Source of the DNA: an uncultured Pseudomonadales bacterium
GTDB lineage: Bacteria > Pseudomonadota > Gammaproteobacteria > Pseudomonadales > Azotimanducaceae
DNA length: 54,456 nt
Direction of reading: 5' to 3'
Assembly (NCBI GenBank): GCA_938036875.1
Contig: CALHVX010000039.1
Span: forward strand, 1-54,456
Shown: in pieces, positions 34,860-44,538 of the stretch
Layout: each line of letters opens with the position of its first letter
How positions within the stretch are numbered: the stretch's first letter is position 1
Program-made: the position numbers and the translations under genes
Notes under the pieces: generated by a model
The model's database searches: none
What the model was told of the DNA's origin: nothing
What the model saw: only the letters and a program-made list of their open reading frames with translations

Positions 34860-37800
34860 TCCGCTGGACTTTTGGCCCGAGCACTAGATAGAAGGTTGGC
34901 AGTACAAACAGGGTGAACAGTGTGCCAACCAGCATGCCGGCTGCGATCATAAGGCCGATAGCAAACCGTGAGTTGGCCCCGGCACCAAAGGCCACCAGCA
35001 GTGGGGCAACTCCGAGCACGGTCGCAAAGGTTGTCATCAAGATGGGTCTAAGCCTCAACCCTGCGGCGTCCAATACCGCTGAGTAGCGGTCGTAGCCTTC
35101 GGCCACCCGGGCGTTTGCGAAGTCCACGATTAATATCCCGTGTTTGCTGATCAGGCCAATCAGGGTAAGCAAGCCGACTTGGGTGTAGATGTTTAACGTG
35201 GCGATACCAAGCGCTAGTGGCACCAGCGCGCCAAATATGGAGAGCGGCACACTGATCAAGACAATGAACGGGTCACGAAAGCTATTGAATTGTGCAGACA
35301 ACACAAGATAGATGAATACAAGCGAAGTGCCAAACAGCATTAGGAAAGTTTGGCTTTCTTGCATGAAACGTCTTGACTCACCTTCATAGCCGACACGATA
35401 ACCCGTTGGCGCAACTTCGGTTAATGCCTCTTCTAAAAAGCTCAAACCGGCACCAAGCGAGTTTGGGGGCAGCACCATGCCTTGCAGGGTTACACTGTTG
35501 AGTTGCTGAAACTGCTTTAGAGTGTTGGGTTCAACCGATTGTTTGAGCGTGATAACCGTGCTTAATGGCACTAGCGACCCTTGAGTGGTGCGCACGTAGT
35601 AACGTTCTAACCATTCTTTGCTGAGCCGAAAGTCTTTATCCGCTTGTGGGATAACTTTGTAGCTGCGTCCTTCCATGCTAAAGCGGTTGGTTTCTGCTTC
35701 TCCCAACATTATCTGCAAGGTTTCGCCGATCTCTTGCATGGACAGTCCAAGTCGAGATGCTAGCTCGCGGTCAATGCTCACTCCAAGTTCTGGCCGAGAG
35801 TAGCGCAAATCTTTGGTCACAAAAGCGAAGATGCCGGATTGGCGTGCTTTGTTTAGTACCTGTTCGGCTACGTTGTTCAGCGAGGCGTATGGGGCATTTG
35901 CAGAGATGACAAACTGCACGGGCAAACCAGAAGAAGCGCCGGGCAAGCCGCCAGCAGCAAACGTAAATATCTCTAATCCACTAATTTTGCTGTACTTGCC
36001 TTGCACCTCCTGTTTAATCTCATCCAGTGTACGCTCGCGTTCATCCCAGGGTTTTAGCTCAATGCCACCGAATACCGAATTAGGCTCGTTAACCTGCCAA
36101 GAGTGTGAGACTTCAGGTATGGAGCGCCAGGCTTCAACCATCTCGTCGAGGAAGTAAGTGGTGTACTCCAAGCTGCCGTAGTCCGGAGGGGTGGCCACAG
36201 CAAAGATGTTGCCGCTGTCTTCTTCGGGCGCCAGCTCCTTTTGGCTTAGCTGATAGAGCACTGGCAAGCTGGCAAAAATGACAAATGCAAAGAGCATGAC
36301 CGCACCGCGGTTGTGCAAGCAATGGCCAAGCAGGCGCTGGTAACGGTCATGCAGACGTTCAAATTGTGCATCTAACCAATTGGCGACGGCTCCCTGGTGT
36401 TCATGATCTTTCAGCAGATAGGCGCACATAACGGGGCTTAGCACTAAGGCCACGATGCCCGAAACAACAACCGCGCCCGCCAAGGTTAGAGCAAATTCAC
36501 TAAAGAGCACCCCGGTGAGGCCACCCAGAAACCCGATTGGTAGATAGACGGCAACCAGGGTTAAGGTCATGGCTACCACCGGCATGGCAACTTGCTGGGC
36601 ACCGACTAGTGCTGCTTGCATTGGCGTTTTACCCTCTTCTATGTGCCTATGCACGTTTTCGACAACAACGATCGCATCATCTACCACCAGACCTATGGCA
36701 ATCACCATGGCCAATAGCGTGAGCAGGTTGATCGAGAAGCCCATCATCCAAATTAGAAACAACACGCTAATTAATGACACCGGAATAGCAACGATGGGAA
36801 TTGCTACTACCCGTAGCGAGCCTAAAAATAACAATATGACCAACACCACAATGATGGACGCTTCGATAAGCGTTTGCGCAACTTCTTTGAGGGCTTCGCT
36901 AATGTATTTCGAGCCATCTGAATCCAGGAAGATGCTCATATCTGCCGGCAGCTGTGCGTTCAGCTCTTCGATTTTTGCCTTTACATTTGCCGTCATCTGT
37001 AGCGGGTTGGCGCCTGGTGCCTCGGTAATGGCAATAAAAACGGTTTCTTGGCCGCTTGAGTAAACTGCAGATTCGTAGGTTTCGCTGGCAAGCTCCATGC
37101 TGGCCACGTCGGCCAACCGTACCCGTTGATCTCCGTCTTGGCGCACCACAATTGCGCCAAATTTGTCGGGGTCTTGCACGTCCGTTTCAGCATCTACGCT
37201 GGCACGGACCAACTCGCTGCGAGTGGTGCCGGCGGCGGAGATGTAGTTGTCGCGCCTAATGGCTCGGTTAACGTCTGTTGCGGTCACTCCAAATGCGGCC
37301 ATCTTGGCGGGGTCTAACCAGATGCGCATGGCAAACATGCCACTACCAAGTAGCCTTGCTTCGCCCACGCCCTCAACAGTGCTCAAAACGGGTTGAATCG
37401 AACGCATGGCGTAGTCAGCGATTTGTTGGATTGACATCTCTTTGCTGAGTAACGCTAGGTACATCAACGCATCGCCCCCGGTGCGATTGCTCACGACCGG
37501 GTCTTCGACTTCGCGTGGTAGCTCGAAGCGGGCTTCGTTTACTTTGGTGATCACCTCGCCTAACACTTCCGTAGAGTTTTCGCCTAAGCGCACACTAACT
37601 TCTATTTGAGCTCGGCCTGGATCGCTCTGCGAGGTCACGTACTCAACACCCTTTGCCGCTGCTATCCGGCGTTGCAGCGGGGTAGTAACAAAACCTTGTA
37701 CTGTTTCTGCGCTAGCGCCCGGATAGGCCGCTTGCACAAAGATGACGCTTTTTTCCACTTCAGGATATTCACGCAAGGTGAGCTGCATTGCGGCCTGTAA

Positions 37801-37878
37801 ACCCAATAGCAACATCACTGCGCTTAGCACTAGAGCCAGTACCGGTTTGTGGACAAAGGTATCGGTAAAACTGGCCAC
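34798..37878 (-). CDS. RND efflux permease (HAE1/AcrB family)
   Basis: Proton-driven tripartite efflux pump of the inner membrane, 1026 aa, full length. N-terminal FVHKPVLALVLSAVMLLLGL is the first helix. The two porter domains follow in each half. Helix 4 has the proton-relay aspartates in IGLVVDDAIVVVENVHRH. The C-terminal half has GLISKHGILIVDFAN. The GTG start overlaps the adaptor stop (TAGTG), so the two are coupled. No outer-membrane factor is encoded beside them; a TolC from elsewhere is needed. Confidence 0.95.
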   Translation of the reverse strand: MASFTDTFVHKPVLALVLSAVMLLLGLQAAMQLTLREYPEVEKSVIFVQAAYPGASAETVQGFVTTPLQRRIAAAKGVEYVTSQSDPGRAQIEVSVRLGENSTEVLGEVITKVNEARFELPREVEDPVVSNRTGGDALMYLALLSKEMSIQQIADYAMRSIQPVLSTVEGVGEARLLGSGMFAMRIWLDPAKMAAFGVTATDVNRAIRRDNYISAAGTTRSELVRASVDAETDVQDPDKFGAIVVRQDGDQRVRLADVASMELASETYESAVYSSGQETVFIAITEAPGANPLQMTANVKAKIEELNAQLPADMSIFLDSDGSKYISEALKEVAQTLIEASIIVVLVILLFLGSLRVVAIPIVAIPVSLISVLFLIWMMGFSINLLTLLAMVIAIGLVVDDAIVVVENVHRHIEEGKTPMQAALVGAQQVAMPVVAMTLTLVAVYLPIGFLGGLTGVLFSEFALTLAGAVVVSGIVALVLSPVMCAYLLKDHEHQGAVANWLDAQFERLHDRYQRLLGHCLHNRGAVMLFAFVIFASLPVLYQLSQKELAPEEDSGNIFAVATPPDYGSLEYTTYFLDEMVEAWRSIPEVSHSWQVNEPNSVFGGIELKPWDERERTLDEIKQEVQGKYSKISGLEIFTFAAGGLPGASSGLPVQFVISANAPYASLNNVAEQVLNKARQSGIFAFVTKDLRYSRPELGVSIDRELASRLGLSMQEIGETLQIMLGEAETNRFSMEGRSYKVIPQADKDFRLSKEWLERYYVRTTQGSLVPLSTVITLKQSVEPNTLKQFQQLNSVTLQGMVLPPNSLGAGLSFLEEALTEVAPTGYRVGYEGESRRFMQESQTFLMLFGTSLVFIYLVLSAQFNSFRDPFIVLISVPLSIFGALVPLALGIATLNIYTQVGLLTLIGLISKHGILIVDFANARVAEGYDRYSAVLDAAGLRLRPILMTTFATVLGVAPLLVAFGAGANSRFAIGLMIAAGMLVGTLFTLFVLPTFYLVLGPKVQRIKAPAMDDHAESYPTQHPSS

Positions 37879-38960
37879 TAGAGTTGCACCGCATCATCAA
37901 TTACCACTCGAACGCCTCGATAGAGCTTGTTCTGCCCAACGCTGACAACCTGATCTCCTTGCGCGATGCCGTCCAAAACAGCAACCTTGCCGTCGCGCAC
38001 AGGGCCTGCGCGCACTACCTTCGCAGTGGCCGTGAGTTGGTTGTCATCTGTGGGTTCGATCACGTAGACGATATTGCCTTGTAAGGCGTAGGTCATGGCG
38101 GTTTCTGGAATGGTGACGACTTGCTGAGAATCCCCGAGATCAACCTCTAATACGGCGAACATACCTGGTAACAACCCATCAACCTCATTGAGCTTTGCAC
38201 GCACCAGCACATTACGGGTGTTGGGATCTATGGCCGAATCTATGGCGGTAACCGTTGCAGTGAACACGCGCTCGGGGTAGGCATCGATAGTAACCTTGAC
38301 CGTTAATCCAGGTTTTAGCTTGGGCGTATATTGTGATGGAACGGTGAAGTCGATCTCCAGCTCGGAGTGATCTTGCAAAGTAACAATGCTTGAGCCGGGG
38401 GCGACGTAGTCGCCAACATTGACTTGGCGTATCCCAAGGGTTCCTGCAAATGGGGCGCGTATCCGTTTGTTGGCCAGCCTTGCCTCGGTTTCTGCTACCT
38501 GCGCGCGCGCACGCTCGAAATCGGCGCGGGACCGATCTAGCTGGGTTTGTGGAATAGATTTTTGCCGGACTAGGGTTTGATCGCGTTCAAACAGGATTTT
38601 GGCTAAATCTAAGTTGGCCAGTTGGTTCTTGCGGCTAGCCTGTTCCACTTCATCGTTGAGCACCAGCAGCAGCTGATTTGCCGGGACCTTGTCGCCTGAT
38701 TCGAACTCGATGGCGATCACCTCACCGCTGGTTTCCGAGGTGAGTTCTACCCCCCTTACAGCCTTGATCGTGCCAACCGCGTTTAAGGTTTCATCCCAAG
38801 TTGCTAAGGTTGCGATGGAGGCGGCGATAGTGACCGGGGGTGGGGTGAAATCCATGCTGGCAAAGGTACTAAAGCGCTGATACAAGTAGCCACCGATAGC
38901 CCCGAAGATGACCAGCAACAGTAGTATCACAACAAGGTAGGCTTTCACGTTAACTCCCAA
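37878..38960 (-). CDS. RND efflux periplasmic adaptor (membrane fusion protein)
   Basis: Bridges the RND permease to the outer-membrane channel, 360 aa. An N-terminal hydrophobic anchor (7-27) is followed by the lipoyl-like half-motif with SGEVIAIEFESGDKVPANQL (about 85-104), a helical hairpin (about 110-160), the second lipoyl half RIRAPFAGTLGIRQVNVGDY (about 167-186), a beta-barrel and a membrane-proximal domain. It lacks a lipobox and seems to be anchored by its N-terminal helix. First gene of the two-gene operon. Confidence 0.93.
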   Translation of the reverse strand: MGVNVKAYLVVILLLLVIFGAIGGYLYQRFSTFASMDFTPPPVTIAASIATLATWDETLNAVGTIKAVRGVELTSETSGEVIAIEFESGDKVPANQLLLVLNDEVEQASRKNQLANLDLAKILFERDQTLVRQKSIPQTQLDRSRADFERARAQVAETEARLANKRIRAPFAGTLGIRQVNVGDYVAPGSSIVTLQDHSELEIDFTVPSQYTPKLKPGLTVKVTIDAYPERVFTATVTAIDSAIDPNTRNVLVRAKLNEVDGLLPGMFAVLEVDLGDSQQVVTIPETAMTYALQGNIVYVIEPTDDNQLTATAKVVRAGPVRDGKVAVLDGIAQGDQVVSVGQNKLYRGVRVVIDDAVQL

Positions 38961-39152
38961 ATGCTCTGCCCCGCGGCAACAGAGCCAAATTGTGCTAAGA
39001 GGGCGGCGGACATTTAGCTTATCCTATGTGGCGCTTTGGGTGTCGAATGTCAGGATCATTACTGCCACTATCCGGTGGCCAAGCTAACCTAGCTAGTTTG
39101 CCAGATTGGCATAGTGAATAAAGTTCAACCAATGTAGGGATAGAGAGGTTTA

Positions 39153-39554
39153 GTGTTGGCACCGTTAACTGTGCGCTGGGTTCTGGGCGGCTTAATCATC
39201 GGCACCGGTCTTGCCCTGGGGCTCGCCTGGTCATTGACTCGGTCTGGATTGATTGACCCCCATCGATTGGATTTGTTGTTGTTGTGCTGTGCGCTGTTGA
39301 GCCTTAACTTGATGGTTGTACCTGGGCTTTATTGGTGGGACAAGCGCAAGGCTCGGCAAGAGCGGGGGCTGCGAGTTCCAGAGGCTGTGTTGCACTTTTT
39401 TGCCTTTGCCGGTGCTGCCTTTGCGGCGCTGGCTAGTCAGCGTGTGTTGAGGCACAAGACGCGCAAACGTCAATTTGCAGTGATAACCTGGATCGCCATA
39501 GCCGGCAATATTGGCCTGTTCTATCTAGGTCTGCGCTACTTCGATTTTTTGTGA
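39153..39554 (+). CDS. DUF1294 family membrane protein
   Basis: A 133-aa protein with about four hydrophobic segments (8-27, 42-60, 82-97, 108-127). The DUF1294 signature is visible: WWDKRKARQERGLRVPEAVL, HFFAFAGAAFAALASQ and RHKTRKRQF. Many family members carry a cold-shock domain in front; this one does not. GTG start with GAGAGG before it. Function unknown. It stands alone between divergent promoters. Confidence 0.85.
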   Translation: MLAPLTVRWVLGGLIIGTGLALGLAWSLTRSGLIDPHRLDLLLLCCALLSLNLMVVPGLYWWDKRKARQERGLRVPEAVLHFFAFAGAAFAALASQRVLRHKTRKRQFAVITWIAIAGNIGLFYLGLRYFDFL

Positions 39555-39627
39555 ATGCATGGGTTGAACCCTGGGTTGAACATTGCCCCGGTTTTCGAAA
39601 GTTGAGTTAAAAAAGTGAGGGGTAAAG

Positions 39628-41160
39628 ATGGAGTACTTTGACTGGGCAGCTAAGCAGGCGGACACAAGGCCAAACAAAATCGCAATTACCGATGAGGCTT
39701 CTGGCCAACAGTTTACCTATGCTCGTTTGGAGCAACGCAGCTCGCAACTTGCCGGGTACCTTGCCCAGCAAGGGGTAAGCAAAGGCGATCGCGTTGCCAT
39801 CTTGTCGCGTAACTCGCCACACTTTTTTGAGCTAGAGTTTGCCTGCGGCAAAATTGGTTGCATTGGGGTGCCGCTGAATTGGCGTCTAACGGTGCCCGAG
39901 TTGGAATACATATTGGGTGACTGTGCCCCGAAGGTCTTGATCTACGATCGCCTGTTTGCTGAGCAAGCTCAGGAGTTGCAGCGTCGCTGTGACGTTGATG
40001 CGTTGCTTGCCATCGATTTTGATGACACCGATGAGTACGAAGCGGCGCTAGAGCAAAACCATAACTATGCTGAGGAGCCCCTGACCCTGGATGATGTGGC
40101 GATGGTGATGTATACCTCGGGCACCACGGGTCATCCTAAAGGTGCCATGATTACCCATGGAATGAACTTCATTAACTGCGTCAACCTAGGCATACCCACG
40201 CGTATCTCTCCCGCAACCGTTCAGTTGGTTGTGCTGCCTTTGTTTCATACCGGCGGGCTCAATTGTTACGCCAACCCGGTGCTGCACGCCGGTGGTCACA
40301 TCATTTTGATGCGTGAGTTTGAGCCAGGCGCCGCGTTACGATTGTTGGGGGACCCTAAATTGGGAGTCACCCATTTCTTTGCAGTGCCAGCCCCGTACCA
40401 ATTTATGATGCAGCATCCGGAGTTTGCAAATACCGACCTATCGCGCTTAGAGATCGCCGGGGTGGGTGGAGCACCCTGTGCAGAGGCTATTTTAGCCGGT
40501 TGGACAGAGCGTGATGTGGCGATGATTCAGGGGTGGGGGATGACGGAGACCAGCCCAGGTGGAATTGGTTTAGATGCGGATGATGCCGCTCGCAAGATCG
40601 GTTCTGCAGGCAAGCCATTGATGCATACACAGATAAAGATTGTTGATGATGCCGGCGATGCGCTCCAGCCAGGAGCAGTAGGGGAACTGCTGATACGCGG
40701 CCCTAACATCACGCCTGGGTATTGGAACAATCCCGAGGCCACCGCTAAGACCTTTGTCGGCGATTGGCTCAAGACCGGGGATGCCGCGCGCATGGATGAT
40801 GAGGGCTTTGTGTATATTGTTGACCGTTGGAAAGACATGTATATCTCCGGTGGGGAGAATGTTTATCCTGCCGAGATTGAAGACGTGCTGTACCAACTGC
40901 CGGCCATTGCGGAAGCAGCCATAATTGGAGTTCCCGATGACCGTTGGGGTGAAACGGGCAAAGCCGTTCTCGTGCTGAAACCTGGGCAAGCGCTAGAGCC
41001 TGATGCGGTTATCGCGCACTGCCTCGCCAACTTGGCTAAGTTCAAAGTGCCTGCGTCGGTTGAGTTCATCGAGGCATTGCCTAGAAATGCCACGGGTAAA
41101 GTCCTCAAACGAGTGCTCAGGGAGCGCTTTGTCGACGCCTCAGCCCCTGCCATCAGCTAG
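39628..41160 (+). CDS. AMP-dependent acyl-CoA synthetase
   Basis: Activates a carboxylic acid to acyl-AMP and then acyl-CoA, 510 aa. The P-loop-like core is MYTSGTTGHPKGAMITH (about 167-183), then GWGMTETSPGG, the hinge KTGDAARMDDEGFVYIVDRWKD cut at DRWKD, and the catalytic Lys in PRNATGKVLKRVL near residue 494. The closest recollection is the FadD3/FadD13-like group for fatty or steroid side-chain acids. A good AGTGAGGGG precedes the ATG. It precedes the arabinan-type operon by about 200 bp and may be unrelated to it. Confidence 0.92.
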   Translation: MEYFDWAAKQADTRPNKIAITDEASGQQFTYARLEQRSSQLAGYLAQQGVSKGDRVAILSRNSPHFFELEFACGKIGCIGVPLNWRLTVPELEYILGDCAPKVLIYDRLFAEQAQELQRRCDVDALLAIDFDDTDEYEAALEQNHNYAEEPLTLDDVAMVMYTSGTTGHPKGAMITHGMNFINCVNLGIPTRISPATVQLVVLPLFHTGGLNCYANPVLHAGGHIILMREFEPGAALRLLGDPKLGVTHFFAVPAPYQFMMQHPEFANTDLSRLEIAGVGGAPCAEAILAGWTERDVAMIQGWGMTETSPGGIGLDADDAARKIGSAGKPLMHTQIKIVDDAGDALQPGAVGELLIRGPNITPGYWNNPEATAKTFVGDWLKTGDAARMDDEGFVYIVDRWKDMYISGGENVYPAEIEDVLYQLPAIAEAAIIGVPDDRWGETGKAVLVLKPGQALEPDAVIAHCLANLAKFKVPASVEFIEALPRNATGKVLKRVLRERFVDASAPAIS

Positions 41161-41363
41161 GAACCCGTTGCTCTGCTGAGGGTGGCATCTTAGTTGACTG
41201 TATTGGCAATGGCCCAAGTGGGGGCATCGCTCTGTTTATGCTCGTTTTTTGCTGTTGTTACACTCTTCTGTCTGAGAAATCCCGCACAATGCGCGTTCCC
41301 GAGGTAATGGCCGTTTCGAATGGTTGATCCGGCCCAAGGTAAGACTCAAGGACAGGACATAAG

Positions 41364-42815
41364 ATGAACTCCCTGCCAGCCGACAACGACGTTGTGCTCG
41401 CTGTAGATCTTGATGGCACGCTGGTCAATACCGATACGCTGCACGAAGCGGTATTGACGCTTGCGCGTGACAGTTTGTCTAAATTATTTTTGCTACCGGG
41501 TTGGCTATCCCAGGGCAAGGCGGTTCTCAAGGCCAAGCTTGCTGAGCAGGCGCTGCCAGATGTGACATCGCTGCCCTACAACACACCATTGGTTGATTGG
41601 CTGCGAGAGCAGCGAGCGGGCGGGCGCAGGTTGGCCCTGGTTACTGCATCTAATCAGTTGCCTGCTCAGGCCATAGCAGACCATCTTCAATTGTTTGACC
41701 ATGTGTTGGCAAGCGATCGAGAGCGTAACCTAGCAGGGGACACCAAGCTTGAATTGCTGAAAGAGACCTTTGGAGCCGAAGGCTTTGATTACGTCGGCAA
41801 CTCTCAAGCAGATGTTGCTGTTTGGGCCGGTGCTCGACGGGCCATCTTAGTCAATACCCCTAGTGCAGTGGCGGTTCAAGCTGAACAAGTGGCCGAGGTT
41901 GAGCGACGCTTTGCAGCACCACGGGTCACTATGTCGGACTGGCGTCGTGTCTTTCGATTCCATCAATGGCTAAAAAACCTGTTGTTGTTTGTGCCCCTGT
42001 TGGCTGCACATAAGATTGGTGATTTGGCCATGCTTGCTGAGTTGGTGCTAGCCGTTGTGTCTTTTTGCCTGTGCGCATCGGCGGTTTATGTAACCAACGA
42101 TTTATTGGATCTAAAAAACGATCGCGAACATCCGCGCAAGAGGTATCGACCTTTTGCGGCTGGAGTTCTGCCCATAAAGCTGGGCGTGACTTTGGCACCT
42201 GCCTGTTTGCTTGTCAGTTTGATTTTGGCTTCGTTGGTGGGCGCTGATTTTGTGTTGACGCTGTTAGCCTATTTTGCGTTGACAACCCTTTATTCGCTTT
42301 GGTTAAAACGATTGGTATTGGTCGATTGTCTTGTGCTAACGGGGCTGTATACCTTGCGTATCATCGCGGGCGGCGTTGCAGTAGGTTTATCGCTGTCTTT
42401 TTGGTTGCTTACGTTTTCTATTTTTATCTTTCTTTCATTGGCTTTTGTAAAGCGCTACGCGGAAATAAAAATGCAGGAAGATCAAGGAAACGCGGGAGTG
42501 CAAGGGCGTGGCTACTTGGTTACCGATGCGCCCTTAGTGCAAATGTTAGGTACAGCTGCAGGTTATATGTCGATCCTAGTATTGGCGCTGTATTTGCAAA
42601 GCGAAGCGGTTGTGCAGTTGTACGCCGCTCCCGAACTAATTTGGGGAGCAATACCCTTAATTTTGTTCTGGATTAGCTGGGTTTGGTTGCAGGCGCACCG
42701 TGGTCACATGCACGACGACCCCATTGTGTTTGCGATAAAAGATCGAGTGAGTTTGGTGATTGCTGTGCTGGTCGCATTTTGCTTTGGTTTTGCCAGCACT
42801 TCAGGCTCTGTTTGA
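41364..42815 (+). CDS. HAD phosphatase-UbiA prenyltransferase fusion (phosphoribosyl-polyprenyl-phosphate synthase-like)
   Basis: Fusion of 483 aa. Residues about 8-185 form a HAD-like hydrolase: DLDGTLV (D15, D17), the TASN segment near 94, K128 and GNSQAD (145-150; Asn replaces the usual first Asp of motif IV). Residues about 195-480 form a UbiA domain with the motif NDLLDLKNDREHPRKR (245-260) and YRPFAAGVLP, close to Rv3806c of Mycobacterium, which transfers 5-phosphoribose from PRPP to decaprenyl phosphate. VKRYAEIKMQED is the second active-site block. The HAD part may remove the 5'-phosphate afterwards. First gene of a five-gene operon; TGATG overlap with the next gene. Confidence 0.9.
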   Translation: MNSLPADNDVVLAVDLDGTLVNTDTLHEAVLTLARDSLSKLFLLPGWLSQGKAVLKAKLAEQALPDVTSLPYNTPLVDWLREQRAGGRRLALVTASNQLPAQAIADHLQLFDHVLASDRERNLAGDTKLELLKETFGAEGFDYVGNSQADVAVWAGARRAILVNTPSAVAVQAEQVAEVERRFAAPRVTMSDWRRVFRFHQWLKNLLLFVPLLAAHKIGDLAMLAELVLAVVSFCLCASAVYVTNDLLDLKNDREHPRKRYRPFAAGVLPIKLGVTLAPACLLVSLILASLVGADFVLTLLAYFALTTLYSLWLKRLVLVDCLVLTGLYTLRIIAGGVAVGLSLSFWLLTFSIFIFLSLAFVKRYAEIKMQEDQGNAGVQGRGYLVTDAPLVQMLGTAAGYMSILVLALYLQSEAVVQLYAAPELIWGAIPLILFWISWVWLQAHRGHMHDDPIVFAIKDRVSLVIAVLVAFCFGFASTSGSV

Positions 42816-43243
42816 TGGCCAAAAGCGCGTTAACGATAGCGGCGCTGTATACCCTGTTTGCGCTATTTTCCACGGGGCTTAATATTGGTAGTCAGATGAT
42901 CTCAATGTGGCTATATACGGGGCAATTCGCGGTAGAAATTTCTATTTTGATCGGCACTGCCGTGGGGCTGCCGTTACGCTACTTATTGGAAAAACGATTT
43001 ATCTTTGCTTTCCAATCTCGAGACGTGACTCATGATGGACAGCTATTTTTTCTGTATAGCTTTATGGGCTTGTTCACCACCGCTATTTTTTGGGGCGTTG
43101 AGTACGGTTTTCACCTTTGGTTTGGAACCGACGCCATGCGTTATCTAGGCGGTGTTTTGGGTCTAGCGCTGGGCTTTTACATAAAGTACCAGCTCGACAA
43201 AAAATATGTGTTTGTCCACAAAAGTGTTGGAGTGGCGCTCTAG
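42815..43243 (+). CDS. GtrA family membrane protein
   Basis: A 142-aa protein with four predicted membrane helices. The ATG shares a base with the preceding stop (TGATG), and a longer reading from 42683 is not needed. GtrA pattern: FALFSTGLNIGSQM, GTAVGLPLRYLLEKRFIF, FLYSFMGLFTTAIFWG and LGLALGFYIKYQLDKKYVF. GtrA proteins help move polyprenyl-linked sugars across the membrane. In Mycobacterium the GtrA-like Rv3789 sits next to dprE1, the same order as here. Predicted to flip or present polyprenyl-phospho-arabinose. Confidence 0.88.
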   Translation: MAKSALTIAALYTLFALFSTGLNIGSQMISMWLYTGQFAVEISILIGTAVGLPLRYLLEKRFIFAFQSRDVTHDGQLFFLYSFMGLFTTAIFWGVEYGFHLWFGTDAMRYLGGVLGLALGFYIKYQLDKKYVFVHKSVGVAL

Positions 43244-44538
43244 TGCAGGTCCAGGGTTGGGGTGGATATCCAGCGATTGAGGCGCAGGTGCATTGGCCCG
43301 CGCAACGTTCCGCTTGCGCTGCATTGGTGCAAGCTGGTTCCCTTATTCCCCGCGGTTTAGGTCGCAGTTACGGTGATAGCGCTAGCGCTCCTCGGGTTAT
43401 GCAGACCGACTATTTAGACCACTTCATTGGGTTTGACCCGGCAACCGGGGTGCTTGTAGTGGAGGCGGGCGTCAGCCTGCGCGAGATACTTGAGTTAGTA
43501 GTGCCTGCTGGCTGGTGCTTGGCGGTCAGCCCCGGTACTAGCTATGTGACAGTTGGAGGTGCCATTGCCAGTGATGTGCACGGCAAGAACCACCAGGTCG
43601 CTGGTACTTTTGGGCAGCATGTTCATTGGCTGACCTTGCTACTTGGCAATGGAGATGTGGTCACAGCCTCGAACACCGAGCATGCTGATCTCTTTCATGC
43701 CACCTGTGGTGGAATGGGTCTCACGGGTGTTGTGCTGACGGCATCCTTGCAGTTACAGCGGATTCAATCCTCGTACCTGCAGCGCACTACCTATAAAGCG
43801 TCTTGTTTAGATGAGGCCTTTGCTTTGTTTGAGGCGCACGAGCAAGCGAGTTATAGCGTTGCTTGGATTGACTGCTTAGCTCAAGGCAAAAACATGGGGC
43901 GATCTCTTGTTAAGTTGGCAGAACCATCAGTGACAGGTGGCTTAGACTTCTCGTTACGGCAACCATTAACCGTACCCATGCATTTACCCGAATTCTGTCT
44001 GAATCGCTGGTCGATTAAGGCTTTTAACAGCGTCTATTTTAATGCGGCGCGGGCTAATCGAACGGAGCCAGTGCCCCTGCGCTCCTACTTATACGAGCTC
44101 GATAGCATTGGCCATTGGAATCGCATCTACGGCAAGGCGGGCTTTGTGCAATATCAATGTGTGATACCCCAAGCCGATGGATTGGACAACATGCGCAGAT
44201 TGCTCGCTAAGATTTCCGCTAGCGGTGCTGGCTCTTTTCTTGCTGTGCTGAAACAGTTTGGTGCTGAAAATCAAAATACGCTGTCTTTTCCTATGCCCGG
44301 ATATACCTTAGCGTTAGATTTTAAATGGACTCCAAAGGTTGCACCGCTTTGTCGCGCGCTTGATCAGATGATTAGTAGTATAGGTGGCCGCGTTTACTTG
44401 ACTAAAGATGCTTTGCTGGACGCGGCTTCGTTTCGACTGATGTATCCCCATTGGGAGAAATTTGAAGAAGTTCGTGCTCAATATGGCGCAATAGGAAAAT
44501 TTGCCTCCGCTCAATCGGCTCGATTAGGACTGCAATGA
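43243..44538 (+). CDS. dprE1: DprE1-like FAD-dependent decaprenylphosphoryl-ribose 2'-oxidase
   Basis: Flavin oxidoreductase of the VAO fold, 431 aa, predicted to oxidise the 2'-OH of polyprenyl-phospho-ribose to a keto intermediate. GTG 43243 overlaps the gtrA stop (TAGTG). FAD-binding features: RGLGRSYGDSA (about 35-45) and PGTSYVTVGGAIASDVHGKN (about 95-114). The C-terminal substrate domain has FVQYQCVIP, LKQFGAENQNTLSFPMPGY and YLTKD with K388, matching Lys418 of Mtb DprE1. A357 occupies the place of Mtb Cys387, the covalent target of benzothiazinones. Confidence 0.87.
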   Translation: MQVQGWGGYPAIEAQVHWPAQRSACAALVQAGSLIPRGLGRSYGDSASAPRVMQTDYLDHFIGFDPATGVLVVEAGVSLREILELVVPAGWCLAVSPGTSYVTVGGAIASDVHGKNHQVAGTFGQHVHWLTLLLGNGDVVTASNTEHADLFHATCGGMGLTGVVLTASLQLQRIQSSYLQRTTYKASCLDEAFALFEAHEQASYSVAWIDCLAQGKNMGRSLVKLAEPSVTGGLDFSLRQPLTVPMHLPEFCLNRWSIKAFNSVYFNAARANRTEPVPLRSYLYELDSIGHWNRIYGKAGFVQYQCVIPQADGLDNMRRLLAKISASGAGSFLAVLKQFGAENQNTLSFPMPGYTLALDFKWTPKVAPLCRALDQMISSIGGRVYLTKDALLDAASFRLMYPHWEKFEEVRAQYGAIGKFASAQSARLGLQ

